The notes under the pieces were generated by a model. That model saw only the letters and a program-made list of their open reading frames with translations. It was not told the origin of the DNA and ran no database searches. Positions 51,401 through 58,424 of a stretch of 64,000 bases of DNA are shown piece by piece. Made by a program: the position numbers and the translations under genes. Source of the DNA: Anaerolineae bacterium (lineage in GTDB: Bacteria > Chloroflexota > Anaerolineae > Promineifilales > Promineifilaceae); NCBI GenBank assembly GCA_020848035.1, contig JADLAX010000092.1:1-64000 (forward strand), read 5' to 3'. Each line of letters opens with the position of its first letter. The first letter of the stretch is position 1.

Positions 51401-52121
51401 CCTGACCCACACGATGGTCCACGACCTGCGCAACCCGATGGGAGCCATCAAAATCTCGCTGGATTTGCTGGCGGTGACAGCCCAGAAAGAGCTGTCTGAG
51501 AAGAGCAAGTCGTTGGTACAGCGGGCGGCGTCGGTTACCGAGCGTACGCTGGACCTGGTGAATCAGATTCTAGACATCAGCCAGTTGGAAAGTGGCAAGA
51601 TGCCTATCACCCAGGAAGCGTTTGATCTGCGCGAACTGATTGACGAAGTGTTGGAAACGCAGTCGGCCATCGCCACCGAAAAACGGATCGCCCTGGAAAC
51701 GCGCCTACCGCGCCAGCTGCCGCAGGTGTGGGCCGACCGCAGGCTGATGGCCCGGGTGCTGCAAAACCTGGTGGGCAATGCGCTCAAGTTTACGCCGGTT
51801 GGTGGCCAGGTGACGGTGGGGGTGAGCAACGGCCGTTCCGCCGCCAACGAACCGCTCCAACTTACCATCACCGACACGGGCAGCGGCATCCCCGACACCA
51901 TTCGCCCCCACCTCTTCCAAAAGTTTGCCACCGGCGACCAGAAAGAGCGCGGCAACGGCCTGGGGCTGGCCTTCTGCAAAATGGTGCAAGACAACCACGG
52001 CGAAAAGATCGAAATTCTGGACTCCAGCCCGCAAGGCACCACCTTTGGCCTGACGTTGGCTGTCTTTAAGCCCAACGGCCTGCTGCAACGCGCCCAGCTC
52101 ACGGCGGCCAAGGTGCCTTAA
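48459..52121 (+). CDS. Large hybrid-sensor histidine kinase (7TM, PAS, GAF x3, PAS)
   Basis: The 1220-residue kinase has an N-terminal seven-helix membrane sensor (about 1-215, histidine-kinase 7TM type). It is followed by a PAS domain (about 220-335), three GAF-like domains (about 345-510, 520-690, 700-860) and a second PAS domain (about 870-970). The HisKA helix has His988 in MVHDLRNPMGAIK, and the HATPase has NLVGNALKFTPVGG, DTGSGIP and GNGLGLAF. The C-terminus lacks a receiver. The start is uncertain: ATG 48459 is chosen because it begins just before the first helix. No regulator gene is adjacent. Confidence 0.88.
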   Translation: MYPISFTHFSIVLPLVFIGLSTAAVAAFIWSRRHTARWTIEITLLLTALFIWTFGYAAELTLPALPLKLLMAKVQYVGITAVPYFWLTFALQFAGYQRLVTRQRLYWLAVIPVATLLLAFTNEWHELIWSSVALDSSNVIAILQLGHGIWFWVFNVFAQLCMVVGSIVLILYLNNIHRHHHWRVRLLAFLPLIPLLGNLAYLLDWVPIPGLDLTPYAFSVSGFFLAWGIYRLELFDINPVARQTAVSSIKDGLIVLDNQQRIIDINPAASRILDREADAVIGKHIIAVIRKEPDLVACYQRVINATSAAVFDLTFNGRSYDVDLSKVKDDFGVTRAWIVSFRDISERKETENELAQQKSLFEGIAKIAKALAEGHNPRVRFQNALNTTAALAHAENGSLFILNEHKELTNAYFTSELLPSSELKRFLQQISTKGMLGWMVENQKLVIIPDTREDPRWVSTPDWMMNPLSVLAIPIVHKQHLIGILTLEHSQANFFQPEVADMLSGATSQIALGLENVRMYELEMQHAAQQKTLYQVLRQINLHLDSHTFIQNTVNVIQRHIAWKAVHIFVPAEGQTTFNIEASTFKNGKLLATLAQAKQIQEIVGQAFHTGETQNIANMRLTKGETVLPLNSMIAVPMLYKKEKLGILVAQDGKTAVFNTEETWLAESLAEAIALAWSNARLHNQTKLQLREQTAIRQAVAAITSTLDLSSLLNQLAQQMGEAINATSVLIHRYEPDTKRSEVLARFHAADATKEERTQCEKWRQQINTKHLTDKLKGTLIFKAATSGKNGAAQNEINPMLTLPLHVGHKTIAFAELWNSRDTHEFSQKEISLARTIAQHAAIAIENANLFQAINEEQGRLTALIQSSRDGIILVGTNRRILIVNDMALKMLEQEFESAPEWIGRTLSEILSHLMESFPQAVRSMQIMPAGHDLKTGEFKLGEKIIHWQNLLVNADNQAIGHLLLLRDITDERLLERMRDDLTHTMVHDLRNPMGAIKISLDLLAVTAQKELSEKSKSLVQRAASVTERTLDLVNQILDISQLESGKMPITQEAFDLRELIDEVLETQSAIATEKRIALETRLPRQLPQVWADRRLMARVLQNLVGNALKFTPVGGQVTVGVSNGRSAANEPLQLTITDTGSGIPDTIRPHLFQKFATGDQKERGNGLGLAFCKMVQDNHGEKIEILDSSPQGTTFGLTLAVFKPNGLLQRAQLTAAKVP

Positions 52122-52149
52122 GAAGCACCCACCTGATCAACCGTAATCC

Positions 52150-52188
52150 AAACCGGGCTTGCGTAAACGCAGGTCCGGTTTTGCTTTT
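52150..52188 (+). terminator. Terminator after the large kinase
   Basis: AAACCGG (52150-52156) and TTGCGT pair with ACGC and CCGGTTT (52175-52181), followed by TGCTTTT. It lies 28 bp after the kinase stop. Confidence 0.65.
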
Positions 52189-52258
52189 CAATTGGCCGTT
52201 TTTTGGTTAAAGTACCTGCCACGCACCAACTACACCTACAGGCAAAAAAGGAGCAACT

Positions 52259-53062
52259 ATGCCCCAGACACACCAGCTCGATTGGCAACGGCCGTTTCAA
52301 CTCCAACACCTCCCCACCGACGGCAAACAGTTCCACCCCAACCGCGACGAGGCCGAAACCGAATTTAAGGCCCTGCGTACTGAGTTCGTCGCCTTGCAGG
52401 AGCGGCTGTATGCCGAAGACAAGCAAAAGCTGCTCATCGTCTTGCAGGCGATGGATGCGGGCGGCAAAGATGGCACCATCCGCAACGTACTCAAGGGGGT
52501 CAATCCCCAGGGCGTGCGGGTGCAATCGTTTAAGGCCCCGTCCAAAGAAGAGCTGGCCCACGACTTTTTGTGGCGCATTCACAAAGTGGTGCCCGCGCGC
52601 GGCATGATTGGTGTGTTTAACCGCTCCCACTACGAAGATGTGCTGGTGGTGCGGGTGCACAACCTGGTGCCGGAAGCGGTCTGGCGGCCTCGCTATACGC
52701 AAATAAACCAGTTCGAGAAGCTGCTGCACGACAGCGGCACCCGCATCCTGAAGTTTTATCTGCACATTTCCGCCGATGAGCAGAAAGAACGTTTCCAGGC
52801 CCGGCTGGACGACCCGGAAAAGCATTGGAAATTCTCGCTGGAGGATTTAGAAAAGCGCAAATTCTGGCCCGACTACATGGCGGCGTATGAAGAGATGCTG
52901 CGCGAATGCAACACCGAATGGGCACCGTGGTACGTCATTCCGGCCAACCAGAAGTGGTACCGCAACCTGGCCATCATGCGCACCATCGTGTACACCCTGC
53001 GCGATATGAATCCGCAGTTTCCAGAAGCGCAAGACAATTTTGATGGGGTGGTTATTGAGTGA
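52259..53062 (+). CDS. ppk2: Polyphosphate kinase 2 family protein
   Basis: The 267-residue P-loop kinase has Walker A in MDAGGKDG (65-72), the Walker B region VFNRSHYEDVLVVRVH, and the lid-type arginines in KERFQARLDDPEKHWKFS. It transfers phosphate between polyphosphate and nucleotides (AMP/ADP or GDP). The motif YHVHIS-like segment FYLHISADEQ fits the short single-domain PPK2 group. It is a cytoplasmic enzyme, with a ribosome site AAGGAG upstream. TerC follows 71 bp later, with no evident functional link. Confidence 0.93.
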   Translation: MPQTHQLDWQRPFQLQHLPTDGKQFHPNRDEAETEFKALRTEFVALQERLYAEDKQKLLIVLQAMDAGGKDGTIRNVLKGVNPQGVRVQSFKAPSKEELAHDFLWRIHKVVPARGMIGVFNRSHYEDVLVVRVHNLVPEAVWRPRYTQINQFEKLLHDSGTRILKFYLHISADEQKERFQARLDDPEKHWKFSLEDLEKRKFWPDYMAAYEEMLRECNTEWAPWYVIPANQKWYRNLAIMRTIVYTLRDMNPQFPEAQDNFDGVVIE

Positions 53063-53133
53063 GGGCGTTGACAGACGGCCGTCTCAATGGCATCATTCTC
53101 CAACTTTTTACATATATTTCCTGAGGGAGAGAA

Positions 53134-53922
53134 ATGGCAGACTTATTTACCGCACAAAACTTTGTGGCATTTTTAACCTTGCTGGCGCTGGAAACGGTGC
53201 TGGGCATCGACAACGTGATCTTTATCTCGATTTTGTCGGGCAAACTGCCTGAAAAAGATCAGGCCCGCGGCCGCCAGCTAGGCATTGCCTTTGCCGTCAT
53301 CAGCCGCATTATTTTGCTGCTGGCCATCACCTGGGTACAGCGGCTGGAAGGCACCCATCTGCTCACCATCGTGGGCAACCACATTTCGGGCAAAGACCTG
53401 GTGCTGCTGCTGGGCGGCATGTTTCTGATTGGCAAAAGCACCTATGAAATTCACGAGAAGCTGGACATTGAAGACCACGGCACACATTCCGTGAAGGAAG
53501 GCAAGCTAACGCTTTCCAGCATGATCGCCCAGGTGCTGCTAATTGATGTGGTGTTTTCGCTCGATTCGGTGATTACGGCCGTTGGCATTTCCAACTCGCT
53601 GGTGGTGATGATTAGCGCCATCATTCTGGCCGCCGTCATCATGGTGGTCTTCTCCGGCCAGGTCAGCGCCTTCATCGAGCGCCACCCGTCGATGAAGATT
53701 CTGGCGCTGTCGTTCCTCATCCTCATTGGCTCGATGCTGGTGATTGAAGGCTGGGCGCACGAAGCGGCCGAGGATCTGCACCTGAAGAATTACATCTACT
53801 TTGCCATGGCCTTTGCCGTAATTGTAGATTTCTTGCAGCTGCGCCTGAAATCCAAGGAAAGCCGGCCGGTTAAACTGCATAACCAGCCCACCCTGCCCGA
53901 AGGCGCGGGAACAGGCAAGTAA
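53134..53922 (+). CDS. TerC-family integral membrane protein
   Basis: The 262-residue protein has seven or so membrane helices. The family motifs with membrane Asp residues are present: LETVLGIDNVIFISIL (about 20-35) and LLIDVVFSLDSVITAVGIS (about 135-155). TerC proteins are linked to tellurite resistance and to metal (Mn2+) handling at membranes. GAGGGAGAG precedes the ATG. The tail after about 235 is soluble. The gene ends in front of a hairpin repeat. Confidence 0.93.
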   Translation: MADLFTAQNFVAFLTLLALETVLGIDNVIFISILSGKLPEKDQARGRQLGIAFAVISRIILLLAITWVQRLEGTHLLTIVGNHISGKDLVLLLGGMFLIGKSTYEIHEKLDIEDHGTHSVKEGKLTLSSMIAQVLLIDVVFSLDSVITAVGISNSLVVMISAIILAAVIMVVFSGQVSAFIERHPSMKILALSFLILIGSMLVIEGWAHEAAEDLHLKNYIYFAMAFAVIVDFLQLRLKSKESRPVKLHNQPTLPEGAGTGK

Positions 53923-53928
53923 TTTGTA

Positions 53929-53981
53929 GAGAAGCGTGAAACGTGAAACGTGCCGGGCAAAACCTCACGTTTCACGTTTCA
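53929..53981. repeat. GCGTGAAACGTGAAACGTG-word inverted repeat
   Basis: Arms AAGCGTGAAACGTGAAACGT and ACGTTTCACGTTTCACG surround GCCGGGCAAAACC. It lies between the convergent TerC and ABC permease genes and supplies the TGA stop of the permease. Confidence 0.85.
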
Positions 53982-54866
53982 CGAAGTAATGTCCTGACGG
54001 CGGAAGAGAACGGCCGTTCCCCCCAACAATCCCCCCAACCACACCAACAAAATCAACACCGACAGCCACAGGGGCAGAACGGCCGTAAAACCCGGAAAGC
54101 CGCCAAACGACGACCCCACGCCATTCACCACCCAACTGCGCACGTTGTCCAGGTTGTAGGACGGTGTCACCACGATGATGTTGACCAGATTCGGCCGTTG
54201 CAGCACCTGGCCCAAAACAAGCAGCAGCAAGGAGGAAGCATATTCCACAATGCCCACACCCACGCTGAGCAGCAACGTGGCCACAATCGAGCGGCTGTAC
54301 ATGGCAATCAAGGCTGCATAAGAGGCCACAATCAGGGTGCCCACAAACGTGATCAAGATTTGCAGCACCACCCCTTGCAAAAACGAGCCCAAATCCAGAT
54401 CCACGAGCGCTGGGCCGAAGGGAATGTCTAAAAGTGCGGCCCGCAGCCAGCCACCGCTGGCCATCACCAGCGACGTGAGCAGCAGCGACAGCAAAATCAG
54501 CAGCCCCAGCACCAAAAACTTGGCCAAAATCAACCGGGCACGTGACTGGCGCGGCACGATGTTTTTCCAGGTACCCCATTGGTATTCCCCGGCAAAGGCA
54601 ATGGCGATAAAGGCAATAAAGGGCATACGCAAAAAGGTGCCACCAGGGAAGCTGTTCATGACGTTCCAAATCCACAGCAAATCATTGGTCCAGCTGATAG
54701 GCATCTCCCGCATCATCTCGCGTGCCCGTTCCACCAGCACCGGGAACAAAATTTGCAGCAGCAGCAGAATCACCAGGGCCGCAACGGGATAAATCAGCAC
54801 CAGGAACGAAACCGCTTTGGTATGGCCAAGCAGCTTGCGCCACTCGGCGGCAAAGGCGCTACGCAT
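53979..54866 (-). CDS. ABC-2 type transporter permease
   Basis: The 295-residue protein has about six membrane helices, a cytoplasmic N-terminus with EWRKLLGHTKAV, and FAGEYQWGTWKNIVPRQSRARLILAKF, the conserved ABC-2 coupling segment. It should pair with the ATPase encoded just upstream, with which it overlaps by 8 bp. ATG 54866 follows CGGAGGAAG inside the ATPase gene; a Met 10 codons earlier is less likely. Substrate is unknown (drug, lipid or peptide export). Confidence 0.9.
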   Translation of the reverse strand: MRSAFAAEWRKLLGHTKAVSFLVLIYPVAALVILLLLQILFPVLVERAREMMREMPISWTNDLLWIWNVMNSFPGGTFLRMPFIAFIAIAFAGEYQWGTWKNIVPRQSRARLILAKFLVLGLLILLSLLLTSLVMASGGWLRAALLDIPFGPALVDLDLGSFLQGVVLQILITFVGTLIVASYAALIAMYSRSIVATLLLSVGVGIVEYASSLLLLVLGQVLQRPNLVNIIVVTPSYNLDNVRSWVVNGVGSSFGGFPGFTAVLPLWLSVLILLVWLGGLLGGTAVLFRRQDITS

Positions 54867-55800
54867 GGGGTGCTTCCTCCGGTTGTGGCTGAACAACGGC
54901 CGTTGCCGCCATAAACAACGCTTCCAAACTTTGCTGCTGCACCATCACCTGGAACACCTGCACTTCAGCCGCCACCAGCCGCTGCACTATTTCTGGAACA
55001 TCTTCCCGCGCAGCCTGCACTTCCAGCCAACGGCCGTTGGCCACCACCTCCCAACGCGGCCACAGCAGTCCCATAGCCCGGTCCGCTGGCGTCACCTCCA
55101 GCCGGATGATAGCCTGCGCCGACAGCAGTTCCGCCACGTGGCCCGTTTGCACCAGACGGCCGTTGTGAATAATGCCCACCTGGTCACACACCTGCTCCAC
55201 TTCGCTGAGCAAATGGCTGGACAAAAAAACGGTCTTGCCCTGCTGCTCGGCCAGGTTGCGAATAAAGTGGCGCACATCCTGAATGCCTGCCGGGTCCAGT
55301 CCGTTGGTCGGTTCATCCAAAATCACCAGGTCAGGGTCGTTGAGCAAGGCGGCGGCCAGCCCCAGGCGCTGCTTCATGCCGGTGGAGTAGCCCTGCACCA
55401 GGCGGTCGGCCCGGTCAGCCATGCCCACCTGGGCCAGCAAGCTTTCAATCCGCGCCGGATCGTAGCAGTCGCCCGTGCGGGCCAAAATTTCCAGATTTTT
55501 GCGCCCGGTCAGGAAGTCGTAAAAGGCAGCCCCTTCTACCAACGCCCCCACCCGCCGCAGCAGCGCGGGGTTGTTTTGCACCGGACGGCCGTACAGCATA
55601 ATGGTGCCGGTAGACGGCCGTATCAAATCCATCATCATGCGAATGGTACTGCTTTTGCCTGCGCCATTTGGCCCCAAAAAGCCAAACACCTGTCCGGCGC
55701 TCACCTCAAGGCTCAGCTGGCGCACCGCCTCCACCCGCTTGCGGCCGCGGCCAAACGTTTTGCTCACGTTATCTAGTTGAATAGCGGGGGGTTGTGACAT
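54859..55800 (-). CDS. ABC transporter ATP-binding protein
   Basis: The 313-residue ATPase has Walker A FLGPNGAGKSST, signature YSTGMKQRLGLA, Walker B LVILDEPTNGLDP and the His switch in LSSHLLSE. The C-terminal about 90 residues form the extra domain seen in ABC-2 exporters of the CcmA/NatA group. The chosen ATG 55800 gives the family start; two further upstream Met codons lack homology-like sequence. Operon with the permease, overlapping by 8 bp. Confidence 0.93.
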   Translation of the reverse strand: MSQPPAIQLDNVSKTFGRGRKRVEAVRQLSLEVSAGQVFGFLGPNGAGKSSTIRMMMDLIRPSTGTIMLYGRPVQNNPALLRRVGALVEGAAFYDFLTGRKNLEILARTGDCYDPARIESLLAQVGMADRADRLVQGYSTGMKQRLGLAAALLNDPDLVILDEPTNGLDPAGIQDVRHFIRNLAEQQGKTVFLSSHLLSEVEQVCDQVGIIHNGRLVQTGHVAELLSAQAIIRLEVTPADRAMGLLWPRWEVVANGRWLEVQAAREDVPEIVQRLVAAEVQVFQVMVQQQSLEALFMAATAVVQPQPEEAPHA

Positions 55801-55855
55801 GGCACTCGAAGGTAATGGGGTCATGAGGTAATTGAGTAATTTGCCGTAACCGTTC

Positions 55856-55926
55856 AGACCTGACAGGTTTTCACCAGAGTAATTGCCTGTCAAGTATGCC
55901 TCGCAATCCTGTCAGGTCTTGAGGGT
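55856..55926. repeat. CCTGACAGGT-word inverted repeat
   Basis: CAGACCTGACAGGTTTTC, then CCTGTCAAG and CCTGTCAGGTCTTG. The outer arms pair well. It lies in the leader of the ABC operon, just after the zinc-ribbon gene stop. Confidence 0.75.
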
Positions 55927-55934
55927 TTACCCAC

Positions 55935-56480
55935 TTACAGTTCTGTTTCACCAACCGGTTCTACATCTTCCGGTACTTCTGGTTCTGGCAGGGGATCTGG
56001 AGCGGGAACGGCCGTATCCACCACCGTCGCCTTGTACGGATCAACCGCATGATTGCCGCAGTAGGGGCACAAATTCCAGTGCAGCTCCAGCAGCGAATTG
56101 CAGTCGGGGCACGCTTTTTTCAGGCGGGTGTGGCAGTGGGGGCACAGCAGCCATTTGTCGTCGATGACGCGCGAACAGCCAGGGCAGTGCGGCCGTTCTT
56201 CAATCTCTTGCAGCAGCGCCTCTTCCTCCAGTGCCCGCTCATACGCCTCCGCCAGCGTTTCTGGCGGCCGCAAAATGAAGTAGATGACAATGCCTACCAC
56301 CGGCAGGGCCGCCACCAGCAAGGCGGCCAGCAGCTGGGCAAACGGGTCGCGCGAACGTGCCCGCATATCCCGAAACGCCCAAATCACCAGGCTAAGCCAT
56401 AGCGCCGCCAGCAGCGCACCCATAATCGCCGCTACGATAGTCAGGTAAGAAATGAGAGTGTCTAAGGTTGGCAAGCTCAT
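55935..56480 (-). CDS. Membrane protein with double zinc ribbon
   Basis: The 181-residue protein has two membrane helices (about 10-35 and 47-70), a helical acidic stretch (ETLAEAYERALEEEALLQEI), and then two zinc-ribbon units. The four Cys pairs are CPGC, CPHC, CPDC and CPYC (about 98-140). The Pro/Glu-rich tail is unstructured. The zinc ribbons face the cytoplasm if the helices form a hairpin. Function is unknown; such proteins often bind nucleic acid or partner proteins. Confidence 0.8.
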   Translation of the reverse strand: MSLPTLDTLISYLTIVAAIMGALLAALWLSLVIWAFRDMRARSRDPFAQLLAALLVAALPVVGIVIYFILRPPETLAEAYERALEEEALLQEIEERPHCPGCSRVIDDKWLLCPHCHTRLKKACPDCNSLLELHWNLCPYCGNHAVDPYKATVVDTAVPAPDPLPEPEVPEDVEPVGETEL

Positions 56481-56537
56481 AGTGGTCGGGATTATAACAC
56501 AAAGGCGTTAATGAACAGCGTCACCGGTTCCAGGCAA

Positions 56538-56568
56538 AGAAAAAGACGCCCTGGATTCAGAGCGTCTT
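56538..56568 (-). terminator. Rho-independent terminator after the pilin gene
   Basis: On the minus strand AAGACGC (56568-56562), 12-base loop, GCGTCTT (56549-56543), then TTTCTTT. It follows the small pilin gene by about 35 bp. Confidence 0.75.
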
Positions 56569-56600
56569 GATCTGCGCAAAAAGTGGGAAAGAAGGCGAGC

Positions 56601-56753
56601 CTACCACCCATGTGTAATGCGGCTGTACATATTGCCAATCTGAGGACCCAGCAGCGAGATGACCACAATGACCACCACCGCTACCAGGACAAGCACCAGG
56701 GCATATTCAATGAGCCCTTGCCCTCGCTGTGCCTCTCTGCCTAAAAATAACAT
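56601..56753 (-). CDS. Flp/Fap-type (type IVb) pilin
   Basis: The 50-residue pilin is MLFLGREAQRG, then QGLIEYALVLVLVAVVVIVV and ISLLGPQIGNMYSRITHGW. The prepilin peptidase site is Gly11-Gln12 with Glu at +5 of the mature chain and Tyr at +6, as in Flp pilins. A hydrophobic helix of about 22 residues follows. GAGAGGA precedes the ATG 56753, and a terminator follows the stop. It is a single-gene transcript: no tad/cpa assembly genes are in the window, so secretion must rely on genes elsewhere. Confidence 0.92.
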   Translation of the reverse strand: MLFLGREAQRGQGLIEYALVLVLVAVVVIVVISLLGPQIGNMYSRITHGW

Positions 56754-56908
56754 AATGTCCTCTCAAAATAAAAATTAGGATAGGCGTCACTTATAAATGG
56801 TGCCATAAAAACATGTAAATCTTACAGCACCTATGACAACTTTCTATTTTTCAAGGACAAATTTACTACTCTACTCAGCACGGCCGTAAAGTTACATTTT
56901 TTTTGGTG

Positions 56909-56968
56909 GCAAGTTGCAAGTGGCAAGCTACTTTGGCAAAAGTCACCTGCAACCCGCAACTTGAAACC
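56909..56968. repeat. GCAAGTTGCAAGTGGCAAG-word inverted repeat
   Basis: The arm GGCAAGTTGCAAGTGGCAAG is complemented by CCTGCAACCCGCAACTTG. It lies between the pilin promoter region and the CpXC gene end. Confidence 0.75.
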
Positions 56969-57013
56969 AGAACGCAAAATGTCAGTTTATGACCTTTCGC
57001 AGCATACGTCAGC

Positions 57014-58351
57014 CTATAACCGGGCCAGAATCAGCGACTTGACGGATTGGAGACGGCCGTTTAAATCATCCTGTCCCCGCTCTCCCGCCTGCTCCATCAC
57101 CTGGTCAATCAGCTGGATGAGCTCGTCAGAAACAAACTGCTCGTTTTCCTGAAGCAGCTGCGCCTGCTCTTCTGGCGATTCAGAGCGGACCAGCTGGTTC
57201 AGCAGCTGCACGTGCGGCGGCAGGGTGCGTTCCATCTGGTCATAGATCAGGCTGTGAATTTCATTCAGCGCCTGGAATTGAGCGATATCGTTTTTCTCGT
57301 CAGCCTCGTGCATTTTGGCTACCAGCACCGTCATAAACGCCTCGTCGATCTGTTCGGCGTTTTCGGCCAGCGCCTGGTTTTTGTCCGGGGCGGCCAGAAT
57401 AGTGTTCAGGGTCGTCATGGCCGCCTGCATTATGCTTTTGGACTGCTGCTGCATGCCTTCATACAGCTGCAACAAATCAGCACGCAAAGCGGTCAGACGG
57501 TTAACGGCCGCTTTGTCCCCCGCCTTTTCTGCTTTCTCAATTTCGGCCGTAAACAGGCTGAAAAATTCATACTGCAAAGCCCCCTGCCCGGCCATCACCA
57601 GGGCATCCACCACGTGCGGCTGCGCCTGGTTGGCCACGATGTGGTTCACCAGCATGGCGGGGGTGAGGCCGCCCTGCTTTTTGGCTTCACGGCTCAGCTT
57701 GTGCAGGGCCATTTGCTGCTGTTCCATGCGCTGGCCAACGGCCGTTTCCGTCATCAGCCGCGCCCGTAAGTTGGTTAGCTTCACCATCTGCTTGTTGTCT
57801 TGCATCTGCGAAGCCATGTCCACAAACTGCTGCAGCATGGCAAAAAACGTCTCGTCAATCTCGTTGGCCCGCTCTTTTAACAGCACATCCTGCACGTCCT
57901 TGTCCGCCCGCATCAGCGTTTGCAGCAGTTCCGACTGCTTTTTCTGCCGGGCAATCATTTCGGGCGTCACCCCTTCAGTCTCCAAGACCTTTTCCATAAA
58001 CGTTTGCCAGTTCATCATAATTTGCGGCTGGAACATATAAGCCCGCCGCTCTTCGGGCGGCAGGTCGTCCATCACCTGCTTGGTCAGCTGGCCAATCATC
58101 TGTTCCCGCTGCACCTGGTTGAGATGCAGTTCTTGCGGCACATGAACCATAAACAGCTCATATTCCGCGTCGTGGAAGAGCATCAGGGTGGCCATCTGCC
58201 CACCTGCGCCGCACTTGGGGCATACCGCCACGTTTAGCTGGCCGTTCAGCAGCATCTGTTTCAGCTGCGGCGTGTGCTTGGAATCAACAACCTGGTGAAC
58301 TTCGGCCGTATAAGGCGTGCCACACTGCGGGCACGTGACATGTGTGTACAT
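57014..58351 (-). CDS. CpXC-domain protein
   Basis: The 445-residue protein begins with a CpXC zinc domain (CPQCGTPYTAEVHQVVDSKH, then CPKCGAGGQM; about 7-50), followed by LMLFHDAEYELFMVHVPQEL. The remaining about 340 residues are almost entirely helical and rich in Gln, Glu and Met, likely coiled-coil or repeat-helical (MQDNKQMVKLTNLRARLM). No enzymatic site is seen. The CpXC family is widespread in Chloroflexota and Firmicutes with unknown role. It stands between the pilin and the third histidine kinase. Confidence 0.88.
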   Translation of the reverse strand: MYTHVTCPQCGTPYTAEVHQVVDSKHTPQLKQMLLNGQLNVAVCPKCGAGGQMATLMLFHDAEYELFMVHVPQELHLNQVQREQMIGQLTKQVMDDLPPEERRAYMFQPQIMMNWQTFMEKVLETEGVTPEMIARQKKQSELLQTLMRADKDVQDVLLKERANEIDETFFAMLQQFVDMASQMQDNKQMVKLTNLRARLMTETAVGQRMEQQQMALHKLSREAKKQGGLTPAMLVNHIVANQAQPHVVDALVMAGQGALQYEFFSLFTAEIEKAEKAGDKAAVNRLTALRADLLQLYEGMQQQSKSIMQAAMTTLNTILAAPDKNQALAENAEQIDEAFMTVLVAKMHEADEKNDIAQFQALNEIHSLIYDQMERTLPPHVQLLNQLVRSESPEEQAQLLQENEQFVSDELIQLIDQVMEQAGERGQDDLNGRLQSVKSLILARL

Positions 58352-58424
58352 AATTGCTCCTAATTTTCGTGGTTAGTCTGTGAGTGGCCAGGGCAAAACG
58401 AGCCGCTAACCACCAGCCACCAGC

